Below, one piece after another: positions 51,776-63,932 of a stretch of DNA of 64,000 nucleotides. The position numbers and the translations under genes are program-made. The notes under the pieces were generated by a model, which ran no database searches, was not told the DNA's origin, and saw nothing but the letters and a program-made list of their open reading frames with translations. How positions within the stretch are numbered: position 1 is the first letter of the stretch; every line of letters starts with the position of its first letter. Source of the stretch: Patiria pectinifera (lineage: Eukaryota; Echinodermata; Asteroidea; Valvatida; Asterinidae). The stretch lies in NCBI GenBank assembly GCA_029964075.1, contig CM057144.1, forward strand, positions 11,617,281-11,681,280, written 5' to 3'.

Positions 51776-52776
51776 ATGCAAACATTATCTAAACTGTATT
51801 ATAGCCCGAGCGGTTATTGGAGAGGTGAAAGTGCCGTCGACCATTTACACGATAAAACAAAAATCGATAAAAGGTAATCAGAGATTGGCTTAAAAAACAA
51901 GCGATATGGCAAATTTATCTACCGGGTCCTGCGTATGTACCCAGGCCTACGAGTACATCGCGAGAGTTTGAAACACCAAACGACTTTCACCAAATGGATG
52001 TGCTATACCTACCCTGGGATAAAGTAAAACGCAAGACTTATAAATACGCTTTGACGGTTGTCGATGTTGCGAGTCGATACCACGAAGCAGAACCCTTGGT
52101 TTCTAAAACGGCGGATTCCACCCAAGATGCTATCGTCAAGATTTACGCGAGATCGCCTTTGAGTTACCCTAAAACGTTGAGAGTAGACGCCGGTACCGAA
52201 TTTAAAGGAGCATTTAAAAAATGGATGGCCTCAAAAAACGTCGAGATTATCGTAGGCGAACCCGGAAACCACCGATCGCAGGGTATCGTAGAAAGATTTA
52301 ATCGAACGCTAGCCGAGAGACTGTTTGGTCATCAGTACGCTCAAGAAATGTTAAATCCCGAGAGTAGAAACACGCAATGGGTCGAGCGATTACCCAGCGT
52401 GATCAAAGCTATAAACGATGAAACGACAAGATTAATAGCTAAAGCGCCGTCAGAGGCGGTTAAACTAAAACAGGTCCGGCAATCGCCGGCTAATCCCGTT
52501 AAAGCAAAAGAGCAACAATTACCGCAAGACGCCATGGTTAGATATTTATATTACCCGGGCGAGCAAGAGGGTGGTACTGCGAGAAGAGCCACGGATCCCA
52601 TTTGGAGCGTAGACATCTTCAACGTGGAAAAAAGAACGAGTCAATTTAAAATGATTGAAGGTAAAAAAGTTACGACGGGTCCTACTCTTTATTACCTGCA
52701 AGACGGCCCAAAAAGGAGTTTTGTGAGACAAGAGCTTCAAGTCATACCCGAGGACACGCAATTACCGCCTAATTAA
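51776..52776 (+). CDS. retroviral-type integrase (rve), frameshifted near the N-terminus
   Basis: ATG at 51776 opens a frame of 33 codons (MQTLSKLYYSPSGYWRGESA...) that closes at TAA 51875; one base back, the frame 51874-52776 continues with the rest of the enzyme. The N-terminal piece 'KLYYSP.GYW.G' and the 'QAIWQIYLPGP' block are typical of Polinton integrases. Catalytic acids: Asp in HQMDVLYLP (51997), Asp in LRVDAGTEF and Glu in GIVERFNRTL, spaced D-x62-D-x34-E. The C-terminal part (VRYLYYPGEQEGGTARRATD ... FVRQELQVIP) resembles the SH3-like DNA-binding tail. It would insert the linear element with a short target duplication. The shift follows AAAAGG and could be mutation, sequencing error or programmed slippage. 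Tail-to-tail overlap of 8 bp with polB. Confidence 0.88.
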
Positions 52777-55700
52777 TATCTAGATTACGGTGACCATAAG
52801 CGAGCGTGTGTATTCCATCCGGTAAAATGTACCTCTTTGTGTCCAACGGACTCAACGATAGTTTATTTTGAGATATGGTGTAAAGGATGTGTTTTTCCGA
52901 TCGAATTTGAGTCATCGTTTCTGTTTTAGATTTATTTTTAAAGATGCAGTCGTAGTAGTGTCGGTGTTTTAATCTTTTGTCAGTGACCGATTTTGTGACC
53001 CCCTTGGCCTTTTTAAGAGTGATGTTGTTGTCATCTGCTAAAATCGAGTACATCTTGGGTCTTACGCAAACGGCTTCTTGAATGACCTTACCTCCAAACT
53101 CGTCTTTAAATTTACCGATCACTTTCTTATTGGTTGGATCGTATAACTCGTGATCCAGATTGTAATTCGAAAAGTCGTAGTGTTGCCCGTGAGATCGGTT
53201 GTCTTTGTATATGTCATCCGTGTAAACGACAATCAAGAGACTGTCCGTATCGGTATACATCAACCTAATTTTATCTCCGTATTTGTCTTTCAATCGGTTG
53301 TAATAAAAATCGTACATCAGCGTCTTTGAGAGATCCAAGATACTCACTCCGCAGTAAATGGGCTTGTTTAACACGGTTGTCGTTTTATATGTTTCGACAA
53401 ATGACAGGTCACACTCTGGAAACGGCGTTGTTGTTTTATAGCTCGGTTTTGAATTATTTTTTGTATTTTGCTTGATCGCTCTCGTTATTGTCTCTCAGTA
53501 GGTAACCGTCTATTCGATTTCTAACGTTTTCCATCGTCTTACCAAACACGCTGTTATTCATCAGTTTAAAAAAGTCTTTCTCAAAATCAGAGGTTGCTTT
53601 TGTTCGGAGTTGCGTGTTTTTATCGATGTAAGATTTCATCCAAGGCGATTGTTTAAATTTTAACACGCGATGTACCTTTTTTAGTTTCAAACCGAGATCG
53701 AGGTATGACTGCAACGTAACGTAGTGCAACACGTATTTTTGTTTTGGATTAAGCGTACAAGTTAATTTTTGTACGTCGCTATTAGGTTCGGTATCCAATA
53801 ACTCGTTTTGATAATCAGACATCCACGCTTGGGGTACGACGATATTTTCGGGTGCTAGGGGATAATCGTTATGCTTGGTGTGTAGATCGTACGGATAGTC
53901 TAAATCTACTTCAAAAAGTAGCCGGTGTTGGACGTTTTCTTAAGCGTTAATATTCTTTCTTCGGTAAACGGTTTCGAGGAGTCCATTTAAAATCGCTGTA
54001 CGGTAGATATTGACTCATAGCCCAACCGTACAGATTGTTGGCATCCAAATAAGCGATATAACTCGAGGGCTTGTTTGAATCGTAGTCATCGAGATATTGA
54101 TTATTGGCTTTGTGATGTCTCATTCCACCCACGCTAGATATGCCTCCTCGTTTTGCTTTTTCAAAAAATAAGTGTTTGTCGACGTCTTGCAACAGTTCGA
54201 GTTTAGCTTTCGAGTGTTTCAATAGAGCATCCCAGGACAATCCGGGTGCGGTAAAATAATTGGCTGGATCTAGCCCGTAGTTTGTAATACACGTTTGTCT
54301 AAAGTTTTCAAATACGCCTGCAAGTAATAACGTATCGGTAGTCACGTACAAGTCGTGATATTCTCCTAGATTTTGTATATTAAACTCGTTCCACACGCGT
54401 TGAGCTCTGTCGTAGTCTTGTTGCGATATGTGTTCGTCTTTTAGTCTGCTGTAAAACTTGTCGATGGGTGGTAGGCTGGTCTCTTGAAACTTATCAAACG
54501 AGTTCATGTATTCGTAGGGATAAATTCCTTTTTGTAATAGCAAGTCAGTCGCCTCTGGCGTACCTAGTTTAAAATGCTTTTTGAGTAAATGAAACGACTC
54601 TTTTGGACAACCTTTCACTAATTTATCCAACGATGATGCCATAAAACTAAACGAGTCTAAAAATCGTAGATTTCCTATCGAAAAAGAAATATACTTTTCT
54701 GAATTTTTAGCGATCACTTGTATTTCTGTTTGGCTATCGTATTCTGTCATTCCCTGCATGATTAAATGCGCGTCGTAATTTTGTAAATTGTGAAAAAAGA
54801 CCGGTATCGGTGTACAACCGGGTTTAATTTGTAGTTTGAGGTTACAATAAGCGTGTGCGGCACCCCTATATTTACCAGTGACGTGGCAGTGATCTCTGAC
54901 CTTTCTAAATTTATTAATGCTCTTTTTGCAGTCTAGACATTTAGACTCGATAAATCCCTTACTATTTTTGTACTGATGTTCTTTCTTTTGTTTTATCGTC
55001 TTGGGTTCTCTGGGTTTCTGGCACTGACAGTTGCTCGAGTAATTGGGATAAATTGGTTTCTCGCAAATCCAACACGCGTTTGTTGTATCGTGATGGTCTT
55101 TGGCTCGCTCGTTACATGTCATGGGTTGGGGTTTTTCAAATATGCAATTAATATCGCTTTGTAATTGTAACAGCGTTGTTATAAATCTAGTTGAAGCGTC
55201 TTTGCCTCTATAAGTCTCTTGATACACATTTTTACCGTCGCATCGCACGACAACTAGCGAATAACCGCTAGCTTTGTGAACGTTAATCTTTTTTGTGTTT
55301 GTCTCTTTGTCTGAGTGAGTAGGTTTAGATGTTAGTGTCTGTGTGGGTGGTGTTGTTGTTTGTAGTATGGATTCAAAGTCAGCATAAATGACAAATGGTG
55401 CTTTGTGTTTGGGCCTATAGTTGTTAAATGCTAATAGCGGTATGTCTCTTTCGCCTGGTTGCCCGTCTATGTATTTTGGTTTACCCGTCGGAAATACAAT
55501 CTTTGATGGATGTGCATCTATACCCTTACAATCGGCGATATGTCTGTCTAATTTATTTTGATTGGTAAAATGACATAGACATCTTCGACAAAAATATTTC
55601 TTACATTTATGTTTGGTAACGTCGTACATCAACCTCGTAAAATATTTTATCCAACAATAGTGATGCTTGTCACCTTTAGAAATCAAAAGCAGATCGATCT

Positions 55701-56766
55701 CTTTTGCCCCGTAGTTTTTAGACACGTATAATGGATATATCTCACCCTCATAACCGTATACGTTTATCGATAAATTATTTTGTCTTTCTATCTTGGGTAT
55801 CTGATCGACCGGTGTCGGAAAGTCAACGCCTTTAAAACTGAGTCCGTCGTCTTTGGTGTATACAACAGGTTCTTCTTTATGAATTTTATATTTAGGATTA
55901 TTTCTTATTTGATTTTTTACTTTATCTGTATACAACCCAAGAGCAGCTCTCAAACACCATCTCAAACACTCGTCGTCTTTGTTTTTGATGTTTATCATCG
56001 CCTGTTTAATTTTAAGATGTTCGGGTAGGTTTATGTAAGAACTACCTCTCGCTGGATTATATCTGTTGATGTTGATGTACAACGCCATTATCTTTTTTAA
56101 AACCCAACCCGATCCTTGATTCGTATACCTTTCATCCTTTTTAAATAGCTCTTCGATCTCTTCTTTTAAAACCTGTTTTATTTGACTTTGATTTAAAACG
56201 GCTTTCGGCTTGCTATAATGAATAGCTTCGATCGTTTCGATCGTACCATCCGGTTTGGTTTTTTCGTATTTTATTTTGATTGTGAGCTCCAGTTTTAAAC
56301 CTCTCAGCTCTCTCAATTCTGACTTGATTTTATTGACTATTTGTTCCTTGTGCGAATCAAAAAACTTGATTAAATCGTGGTTATAAAGTCTGAGGTTTAA
56401 TTCCCAGTTTCTGTAGTAATTTCTAAACCTTCTCGTTTCTCTAAAAGCTGACTCTGTAAAGTCTTCGGGTTGTCTGTATATTTTAATCGCCGAGATTAAA
56501 TCTTTTTTCAAAACTCGTCCTTCATACCCCGTCGGTACGTATTCTAGATTGTGTTCGTCTACAATCTGTTTGAGCTCATGAAGTTTCTTTTTCCTCAAGT
56601 TTTTAAATTGACTTTCATAAATTTTTATCCCCTCGATGTAGACTTTACGAGTAAGAGAAACATTTTCATTGTGCGGTATATTATATCGCTGCACGTAATC
56701 ACGCAGCGTGGCTTTGTTCCATTTAGAATATCCTTTGACGGTCGGTCTGAACATATTACTCTCCAT
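52769..56766 (-). pseudogene. protein-primed DNA polymerase B, broken into three frames
   Basis: Frames: 56766-53947 (939 aa), 53822-53454 (122 aa), 53374-52769 (201 aa). First frame: two SAP-like helix pairs (about 15-50, 58-97); Cys/His finger C393-x2-C396-x12-H409-x3-C413; exonuclease motifs YADFES (461-466), HNLQNYDAH (659-667) and YVTTD (807-811); a treble-clef/HNH-like insert (C565-x2-C568, DHCH 625-628, GKYRGAAH); GGIS (874-877); motif A LDANNLYGWAM (907-917). Middle: motif B KLMNNSVFGKT. Last: motif C YTDTDSLL (40-47) and KAKGV. Small indels near 53930-53950 and in an A-run near 53455-53460 break the frame between motifs A and B and between B and C, so no complete enzyme can be made from this copy. 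The intact gene would copy the element from a terminal protein primer. Starts 117 bp inside the right terminal repeat. Confidence 0.95.
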
Positions 56767-56882
56767 TTTACTATAGGAAATATAATATTTTTTTTCTCAT
56801 TTTTTTTGGAAGGCAGACTTTGGATTTATAAGCAATCAGACTCACCGGCTGGTAAAGGGTCTTCAAGACGAGAGATAATGGG

Positions 56883-57260
56883 CCCGAGTTTCAAGGTCAC
56901 GTGGTGGTGACTCACACATTTTTCAAGGTCACGTTGTTTACGCCAAATTCCTATCATGCCTTAACACGTTTCAAGGTCACGTGGTGGTGACTCACACATT
57001 TTTCAAAGTCACGTGGTGGTGACATCACCTCATTTTAGCGACGACAGATTTATTTTTTTAACTCCAGAGCGACAGGGCCTGACTTGACACACATTTTTCT
57101 TTTTTGCTCCCCAAACCTGACGTCAGATTTCTAAAAACATTTTGCCGCGGGGGATTCCCCTATTTTTTTTCCTCCAACTATTTTTAGAATCGAGAGCGGC
57201 GTGTCCAGACCGGCCGCAGATTTTCCATTTTGGTCCCATACCCCCACCTCCCCTACTACT
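56883..57260 (-). repeat. Polinton right terminal inverted repeat (378 bp)
   Basis: Inverse of 42272-42645. Carries TTTCAAGGTCACGTGG units at 56889, 56970 and a TCAAAGTCACGTGG variant near 57003, plus TCAAGGTCACGTTG near 56923, and TGACTCA sites. Ends CTACTACT. Confidence 0.95.
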
Positions 57261-57265
57261 TGAAT
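57261..57265 (+). repeat. target-site duplication, right (TGAAT)
   Basis: TGAAT directly after the right terminus, matching 42267-42271. Confidence 0.75.
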
Positions 57266-60200
57266 TAATGAGTGAATACTCTCTTTTTAGAAATCAACAT
57301 CAGAAACAAAACTGTAGTTCTAATTTATCCTACTTTCAAAGTCATTGTTTCCTATAAAATTACCGTAAGACAATCACGATTAGGATATTGAATTTTAGGT
57401 TGAAAATTCAAGAATTGATTCATTGAATTGATGTACATGTATAAGCTTCGGTTACCTGAAGTTAATTTTCTTTTGCTGGTAGTGTAGTGTGACAACTGAC
57501 AGACCCAATTTTATCCAGTATTTGTCACGTACATGTGTAGGGAAACAGCTTGAGTTGAGATGTATCAGAACCCCACAGAGACTTTCCTCATTTCTTTCTT
57601 TTATTGCCGAGGTCATGCTGACTAGCCGATGGCCCTCTGTCATTTTGCTGTAAATGATTCTATTATGGTACAAGCTGATTTACCCGATCAGAGATCGGGT
57701 AGGGCGTAGTGTTGGGGATGAAAATGTGGGGAGTTAAATGTAAATGGGGGATATAGTTGAGGAGACATGCAGTTATAGAAAAGCAATTTCTGTGGTGTGA
57801 CCTGAGGCAATTTCTGACCACTAAAACCAATTTGAGCAAAAGATCATCTTGTAAAGTTTTGAGTTTGGAGTAATTGAATCAGCTACATGTATTCTGAGCA
57901 ATAGAATCATTATTGTAGGCTACAATTTTTATTTGGGGAAGAAAAAGTGGGGGGGGGGAACCAAACAATGTTCGACCCGCTTTAAAATATGTGTGGGTGT
58001 GTGTGTGTGGGCGATCCTCCCCATTCTCTAGCGGGATCTACGCCCTTGGTTGTAAGCAGGATCCAAATCGCGTGCGTTACACACGACCTGATATGACAGT
58101 TCTTTTAAAAACGACAAACTTTCTATTTCTAATTCAAACTGACTCGCACGATACTCTCGCTTAAGGCTCACAGCTGCGTAAATAGTACTATTTGCACTGA
58201 CGTAGAAAAGTCAGTATAGGCCAGCTTATCCAGTCCTAATATTTACAACCCTAAACTTTTTACGAGGCCGAAGTTGAGGCGGAAGTGCACAATTTCCAGT
58301 TTTACTTTCTCACGTCAACGCATCAACAGAAAACCAACAACTTGTTTTCACAGAGCAAGCAAAGACACCATGTGTGGGACGATTCAATATTTTCCCTAAT
58401 ATTTTTTTGTTGTAAACTGGCATAAACTTTGGCGCCAGTGACTTTCTTTTGTGAAGTCATCAGACACAATATTTTGAACCTAACATCAAACTATTTAGAA
58501 GTCTGGTCATATTCGTGTTGGTAGTTTGTGAGGCAGTCGCATTTGGAAAACGTAGTGAAAAGGTTAATTACTGTAGTACACAGGCGAAGGCTGATTGTAC
58601 AGTTTTGACAATAAATCATAATGCAATAAAACGTGAAGGTGTCATTTGAAATGAAAATGTTGAGTGTTACCATAAAATTACAAACGGTCTGAATCATGGA
58701 GGAAGGTCATAATTAAGTTTCAGTATTGGACTCTACAACAAACGTACGTAAACTTAAACTTCTTACAATTTGCGAGACCGTCTACGAGGAAAAAGTCGAT
58801 TCAACTTTTATTCAAGTTGGTTCAACCATCTATATAAGAGCAAGTTTTACTCGGCCTCCGAGAAATGTTTGCTCCTGAAAGGATCCGAGACTGCGGTCTC
58901 CCGCGACGCCAAAATGGCTCCACGTCCGTGGAAAAATGTGGAGGGTTGTCTTCCGCCAGGTCGGACACTTTTTCGTCGATTTTTTGTGAGTGCGTTTAAG
59001 ATAGTGATATTTGAAGCAATGCAGCGATCCTTCGTTGATCCCAAACAGGCCCCCGAAATTATAACGCGACACCGAATTATACGTGGCGGGCAGCGAACTC
59101 ACAACGCTCAGCCTTGGTGGAAGCATGCAGATATTAACACATGACGGAAGCATGGAGGAAGGAATAAGTCTATTTTATTTATAAAGTGTTTACTTGCATA
59201 TTATTTATTTGCATTTGTTTTGTTATGCAACATACAAGTTCTAAATTCGGTGGCACAGGGGGAGTGGATGGGGCCTAGCCAGGTGTGTGTGTGTGTGTGG
59301 GGGGGGGGGGGTACACGACCTCAATACTATTCATCCACTGGTCTAAAAATGATACACAGTCTGGTTCCGATTGAAAATGTGCTAGATTCATGAACAATAC
59401 CAATTACACAAGTTATTACTCAAAACAAAGGAAAACACTGAAAATACACTTTTTAAGGTTTTTGTGAAATTTACCATTTTTGGAGCGCCACTGCGCAAAG
59501 GATATACAATAACCCAAAATATTCTCACCAGATATGAAAAGACCAATGTCTGAACTAACCATAGCCGAAGGGAAATTATTCTGAATGCCCTGGCAAGTGC
59601 CATTTTGGAGGGATAAAAATGAGGTAAAACTGCAATTTTGCTAGTTGTAAAAACATGCTGTATTATAGGGCCTGAAAATAATGTAAAGGAGATTTTTCAG
59701 AAGTGTTTCTATTATTTTCTTGTAAGGGTAAGGATGATACTTTGTCGTGATACAGTTACTTTTGTGACATTACCTCGCAGTTTGGCTTGATGACCTTTGA
59801 AAATAACGCACACAATGAATTTTTGCAGCCTCAAAATTGCCCCCAAATGGCCAAAATACATAATGGCCCGTAACCATGGCAACGGGCAAAATATCGGTTT
59901 AAAAAGTCTATTTTGGTTACTTGCTCCCAAAGTCCTTTCATCCCACGAAGTTTAAAAAAAATCGATTTTTTTGAGCGTGGACACTTATATGAAGTATTTA
60001 CACGAAATGACTCTTAAGGTGTTTGTCGCTGATATCTTTTGACCAATCAATTTAGTGACTGGGATGGTTAGTTTCTTAATACACGTACCTTGAAATTCTT
60101 GGCCCTTCTGGATTACCAAGCACAATCGGCTGTCATTTCTAAAAGTTCATGCGATGTCATGCAGGCACCTGAATATTATACATAAAATATTTGATTACCT

Positions 60201-61457
60201 AAGAGCTCAAGACTTTTTTAAGTTAACTTGAATTTCTCACAAAACAATCTGTACAATAATCGTCCAGTAGCAGTTTTGATATTCGTATATAATTATTTTG
60301 ATAAGAGATCGGTTGCCCACACTTCTTTTGATGTACACCCCGAAAGTTTATTTACTTTTTTTCAATTGCTATTTGAAAAAAAAAATGAAATATATTCATT
60401 TTTGAATGAGACATCTAACGATAAAAACTATAAATGTCATTCAATTATTTTATTTGGCTCTCGCCAGAAAGGTTCACGCAAATTTGGTTTTTTTTTAAAT
60501 TTTTGGTTTGTTTTAGAGAGCACGGGGCACGCACTTTTTTTTTGGCGCATGACTCGACAAGAATGACTTTGTTAAGGCGGACATGGTGGTGTGAAATAAA
60601 ATTTTGAGTTGGATGGATTTGGCTATGCATGCATTGGGTTCACGGTCTTGAATTTTACAGTATAGATAAATTTCATGAATACATAAACGGAATGAATATA
60701 ATGTCTGGTGAACATGGGGTAATCACTTAACACATTTCGACCGAGGTGTATTTTTAACACATTTTAAAAGTTTTTGCACAGTGGCTTTGAGCGGGAATTT
60801 TATAACGGGTGAAGCAGTATTATTTGTCTAACTCAAATTATCGCCAGTTTTAGTAGAGAGAAAATCAACTCAGATCTATAAATTAAAAGATACCTCAGGT
60901 GACAAACGATTTCACGGTTTTTGGCTCGGTTATCTTAATACAATATTGTTACATTTTGATTAATTCATGAAATTGAAGGAAAAAATATTAACAACATAGG
61001 CTTACTTATACTGGCCTATAGTACACAATCAAAAGTTTTCTCGATATATGTATACACTTCCAAACATATTTTGCCATTTGCTAAAGCAATATATATGTTA
61101 TAAATGAAATTATAATTATCGAACTATTAACTTTCTATTAATTCCTACCTATCACGTTGTTAAAAGGTCTAATATGTCTCACATGAATTCGAGTAAATCT
61201 GTTCCACATGTAAATAATTTCCTAGGAAAAGAATACCAGGATTTTATTATTAAAACAAAAACCAGATGACTTGAACGTTTGTTTCAGTGTTATCCTCCAA
61301 AACTGTTCGAATTGACGAGCCTCTAATCTCAATTGAGGCACAGATTTGCACTCTTAATCTACATTCATAAATACCTAAGACAGTTTACGCATTCCTATTG
61401 GTCGAGAGCCCGTCACGTGGCCGGTATTAAACGGATGATAAAGACATGGATAGACAT
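57266..61457. other. host DNA without a convincing gene
   Basis: A TATATAAG at 58831-58838 precedes an ATG at 58914 in AAAATGG context and an 76-codon frame to 59144 (MAPRPWKNVEGCLPPGRTLF...), a weak candidate for a small transcript; no domain is recognised. (GT)n and G-runs at 58000 and 59285-59310. No exon of the YqaJ-type gene was recognised here. Confidence 0.4.
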
Positions 61458-61493
61458 GGAAAAGTGTTTAAGACCAGTCTTAAACACTTTTCC
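61458..61493. repeat. 36-bp near-perfect hairpin
   Basis: GGAAAAGTGTTTAAGA, loop CCAG, TCTTAAACACTTTTCC: a perfect 16-bp stem with 4-nt loop. Confidence 0.9.
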
Positions 61494-61854
61494 AGTGTCA
61501 CATAAAATGTGGACTCCTAAAAATCCAGTGCCTCTTACCGTTTTATTGGTTGAACGATCACAGTCCTCACGTAGGCATGCGCAACACTACCAGCGAGTCA
61601 GAATTTTATAGTTCTAAATTCAAAACGCAACGCCCCAGGTGCGTTCTGCGCGACATCGCGTCCATGTCGCGCAGAACATGCTACGCGCGCGTCAATCTCC
61701 ATAAAAGGGTTGTTTACATCTTACTCGCCAGCTGAAAATTCCATTATTTTGCTAGAGGGATGTTTCAAAAAGCATGAAGTGAACTTGCTGAACAAAATCA
61801 GGATTTTTGAATGAATTGTTTGATCTTTTTTTACCGAAAAGGTATTTATGAATG

Positions 61855-62018
61855 GGAATAAATGTGTGCTCGGTCGGTATTTATCACTCTGTTTAATACC
61901 ACTTAGAGTCTGGGTGCTGATAATTACCCTCGCCTCCGGCTCGGGTAATTATCAGCACCCAGACTCTAAGTGGTATTAAACAGAGTGATAAAAACCTCCG
62001 GAGCACACATTTATTCCC
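61855..62018. repeat. 164-bp palindrome
   Basis: Arms of about 75 bp; the inner 48 bp (TATCACTCTGTTTAATACCA...) are perfect, the outer part has a few mismatches. Loop TCGCCTCCGGCT. The size and form fit a foldback MITE. Confidence 0.9.
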
Positions 62019-63112
62019 TTATTAATTCTGATCGAGTCTGAAGAACATTTTCAACATTTAAAAACCCCCACAGATGATAGGCTGAGGAAAATCTTTGTTC
62101 GAAAAGTTGTTTTACTTTTGATCCTAGCTCTCATCAGATTTTTAGAAATGTGTTCGACAAAAGAATAAGGACGAAATACAAAAAAAAAATCATTCCTACC
62201 TTGTAAGAAATACTGCAGTGAAAATAACTTGCTTGGCGACCATGGCTAATTCACATCAACATCAGATCTCGTCAACTGCACGTCGCTTGCAAGCTTCAAG
62301 CAGGGTGTGCAGTCAGTCCAGCTCTGTATATATCCTCACCTTGCATGCACACAACAACCGCAGTACGTAATACACAAAATGGTGGACTGTACTTCACCGG
62401 AAGAGAGAGAGAGAACTGGGCGGCGAGCTGCTGCTGCTAGCTCGCTGACTCGACTGAGCAGAGCGCTTCAAATGAGCTATCACGTGGTCTGGACGTGAAA
62501 TTTCTGCTGATGCGCATGCGCCATGGTAATATTTTTATTTGAGAACGGGAACCATATTTCTATAGTTACGTTGGTGTGTGCAATGAGGTATACATGTACA
62601 TTTAATGTACAACAATGAATATGAGCGGGAAACAGTCGGGCTTTGACCATGATCTCATCCATCTTAGACCATTAGAAAAATATTTGCGAACATTATATTT
62701 CTACTACGACAAAACAAAACATGATGATGTTCGAAATGTCACGAGTTACATTAATAATGCTTGGCGGCACCCAATCAATAAAAATATCATTAATTCAAAC
62801 ATTATGTTCACTACACATTCAGTACATCGTAATCACAATATTTTTGTCATTACCATATGCATCATGGATCGTAACTACAACGGGATTTGCACAGCATAAT
62901 TGCAACTTAAATTGCCAAAACACCTTTATAAAACGTTACAGCAACGAAAGGGTCACAACATAACAGCAACGCTGTGAAAATACCAAACTGCAATGTCACG
63001 ACAACATGATTTTTACAACATTATGATAAGACTTTTATGCAACGTCATCATAACGTCATGAATGGAACATCACAGCATCATTTGTATTGATTGCTTGTAA
63101 TACGACACTTGA

Positions 63113-63705
63113 TGACGTCATTATGACGTCATTACCAGAAATCTTCAGAGCTATATTTACTGTGCTGTATACAGCCAGATCTTGATTATATCTATCGCGG
63201 TATATTTTCTAGCAATTTTTTAAGGTTTAAAGGTCTTTTTATTGTAACTTCCGGTCTGATGACGTAATCAATTTTTTTCGCGCACAGGTGTTGTCTGCAT
63301 TATGGTCATCATGTACATTAATTTTGAAGCGATTACCGCAAACTTCGCCACAGGCATCAAGTGAAAATGCGTTTTTGACGTTTTTTAACCTGCCGCTAGA
63401 GGGCGCTCCAACACTTCATGACGTCACCCATTATTTTTTTTGAAAGGTCAATCCAGGCAGACACTTAAATCGTTAAAAGCAAGTTCATATCTTTTTCCAC
63501 TTTTAAATTATTAGGCACTTCCGGTTTCGACTGGAAGGAAGAGTCACGCGATTTTACGCGCACGAGATAAAATGAAGATCATGTATTACCATGTCGATTC
63601 CCGCAAATTTCAGGTTCCGGTCTCTCACGGTTGATTTTATATGGAATTTCAAAGATTAAATTCATTAAACTTTCGAGTGACGTCACGTGACCCATGATGA
63701 CGTCA
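63113..63705. promoter_or_regulatory. cluster of five TGACGTCA (CRE) octamers
   Basis: Perfect TGACGTCA at 63113, 63124, 63419, 63678 and 63698. This may be a CREB/ATF-responsive region or simply part of a repeat family. Confidence 0.4.
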
Positions 63706-63877
63706 TGATTACGTAATTGCAAAAAAACACATCTGCGGTGGATTGGGCCTTCATGTATTGACAAATGAAGTTCATATATGTTTCCATTTTTCCAAACAGT
63801 TCTGGAGAAGAATTTGCTGAGAATATGCTGAGGAGAACAAAAACAGTAAATTCTTACAAAACCAATAGGTGTTGTGC

Positions 63878-63932
63878 TCAAGGCCCAACACCTAATTGGG
63901 CTTAATTGGGCTCAAGGCCCAACACCTAATTT
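63878..63932. repeat. short tandem duplication CTCAAGGCCCAACACCTAAT
   Basis: Two copies of about 33 bp (starting 63878 and 63911). Confidence 0.85.

Larger units (their letters stand above)
42272..57260. mobile_element. Maverick/Polinton virus-like DNA transposon (14,989 bp)
   Basis: Inverted ends of about 375 bp (termini AGTAGTAGGGGAGG), flanking TGAAT repeats, and the gene set of a Polinton: protein-primed DNA polymerase B, retroviral-type integrase, packaging ATPase, major capsid protein, plus a set of small proteins I know to be conserved in the group. The element is thought to replicate its linear DNA from a protein primer at the ends, package it in an icosahedral capsid and integrate it. 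Coding density is high and genes abut or overlap, unlike the host DNA. The polymerase, integrase and two other genes have frameshifts, and the adenovirus-type protease was not found. The inverted ends differ at several positions, so the insertion is not brand new. Confidence 0.97.

Noticed and set aside
58830..59153. 107-codon minus-strand frame opposite the 58914 candidate
   Set aside because: No domain and no promoter-like sequence; both frames cannot be supported, and even the plus one is weak.
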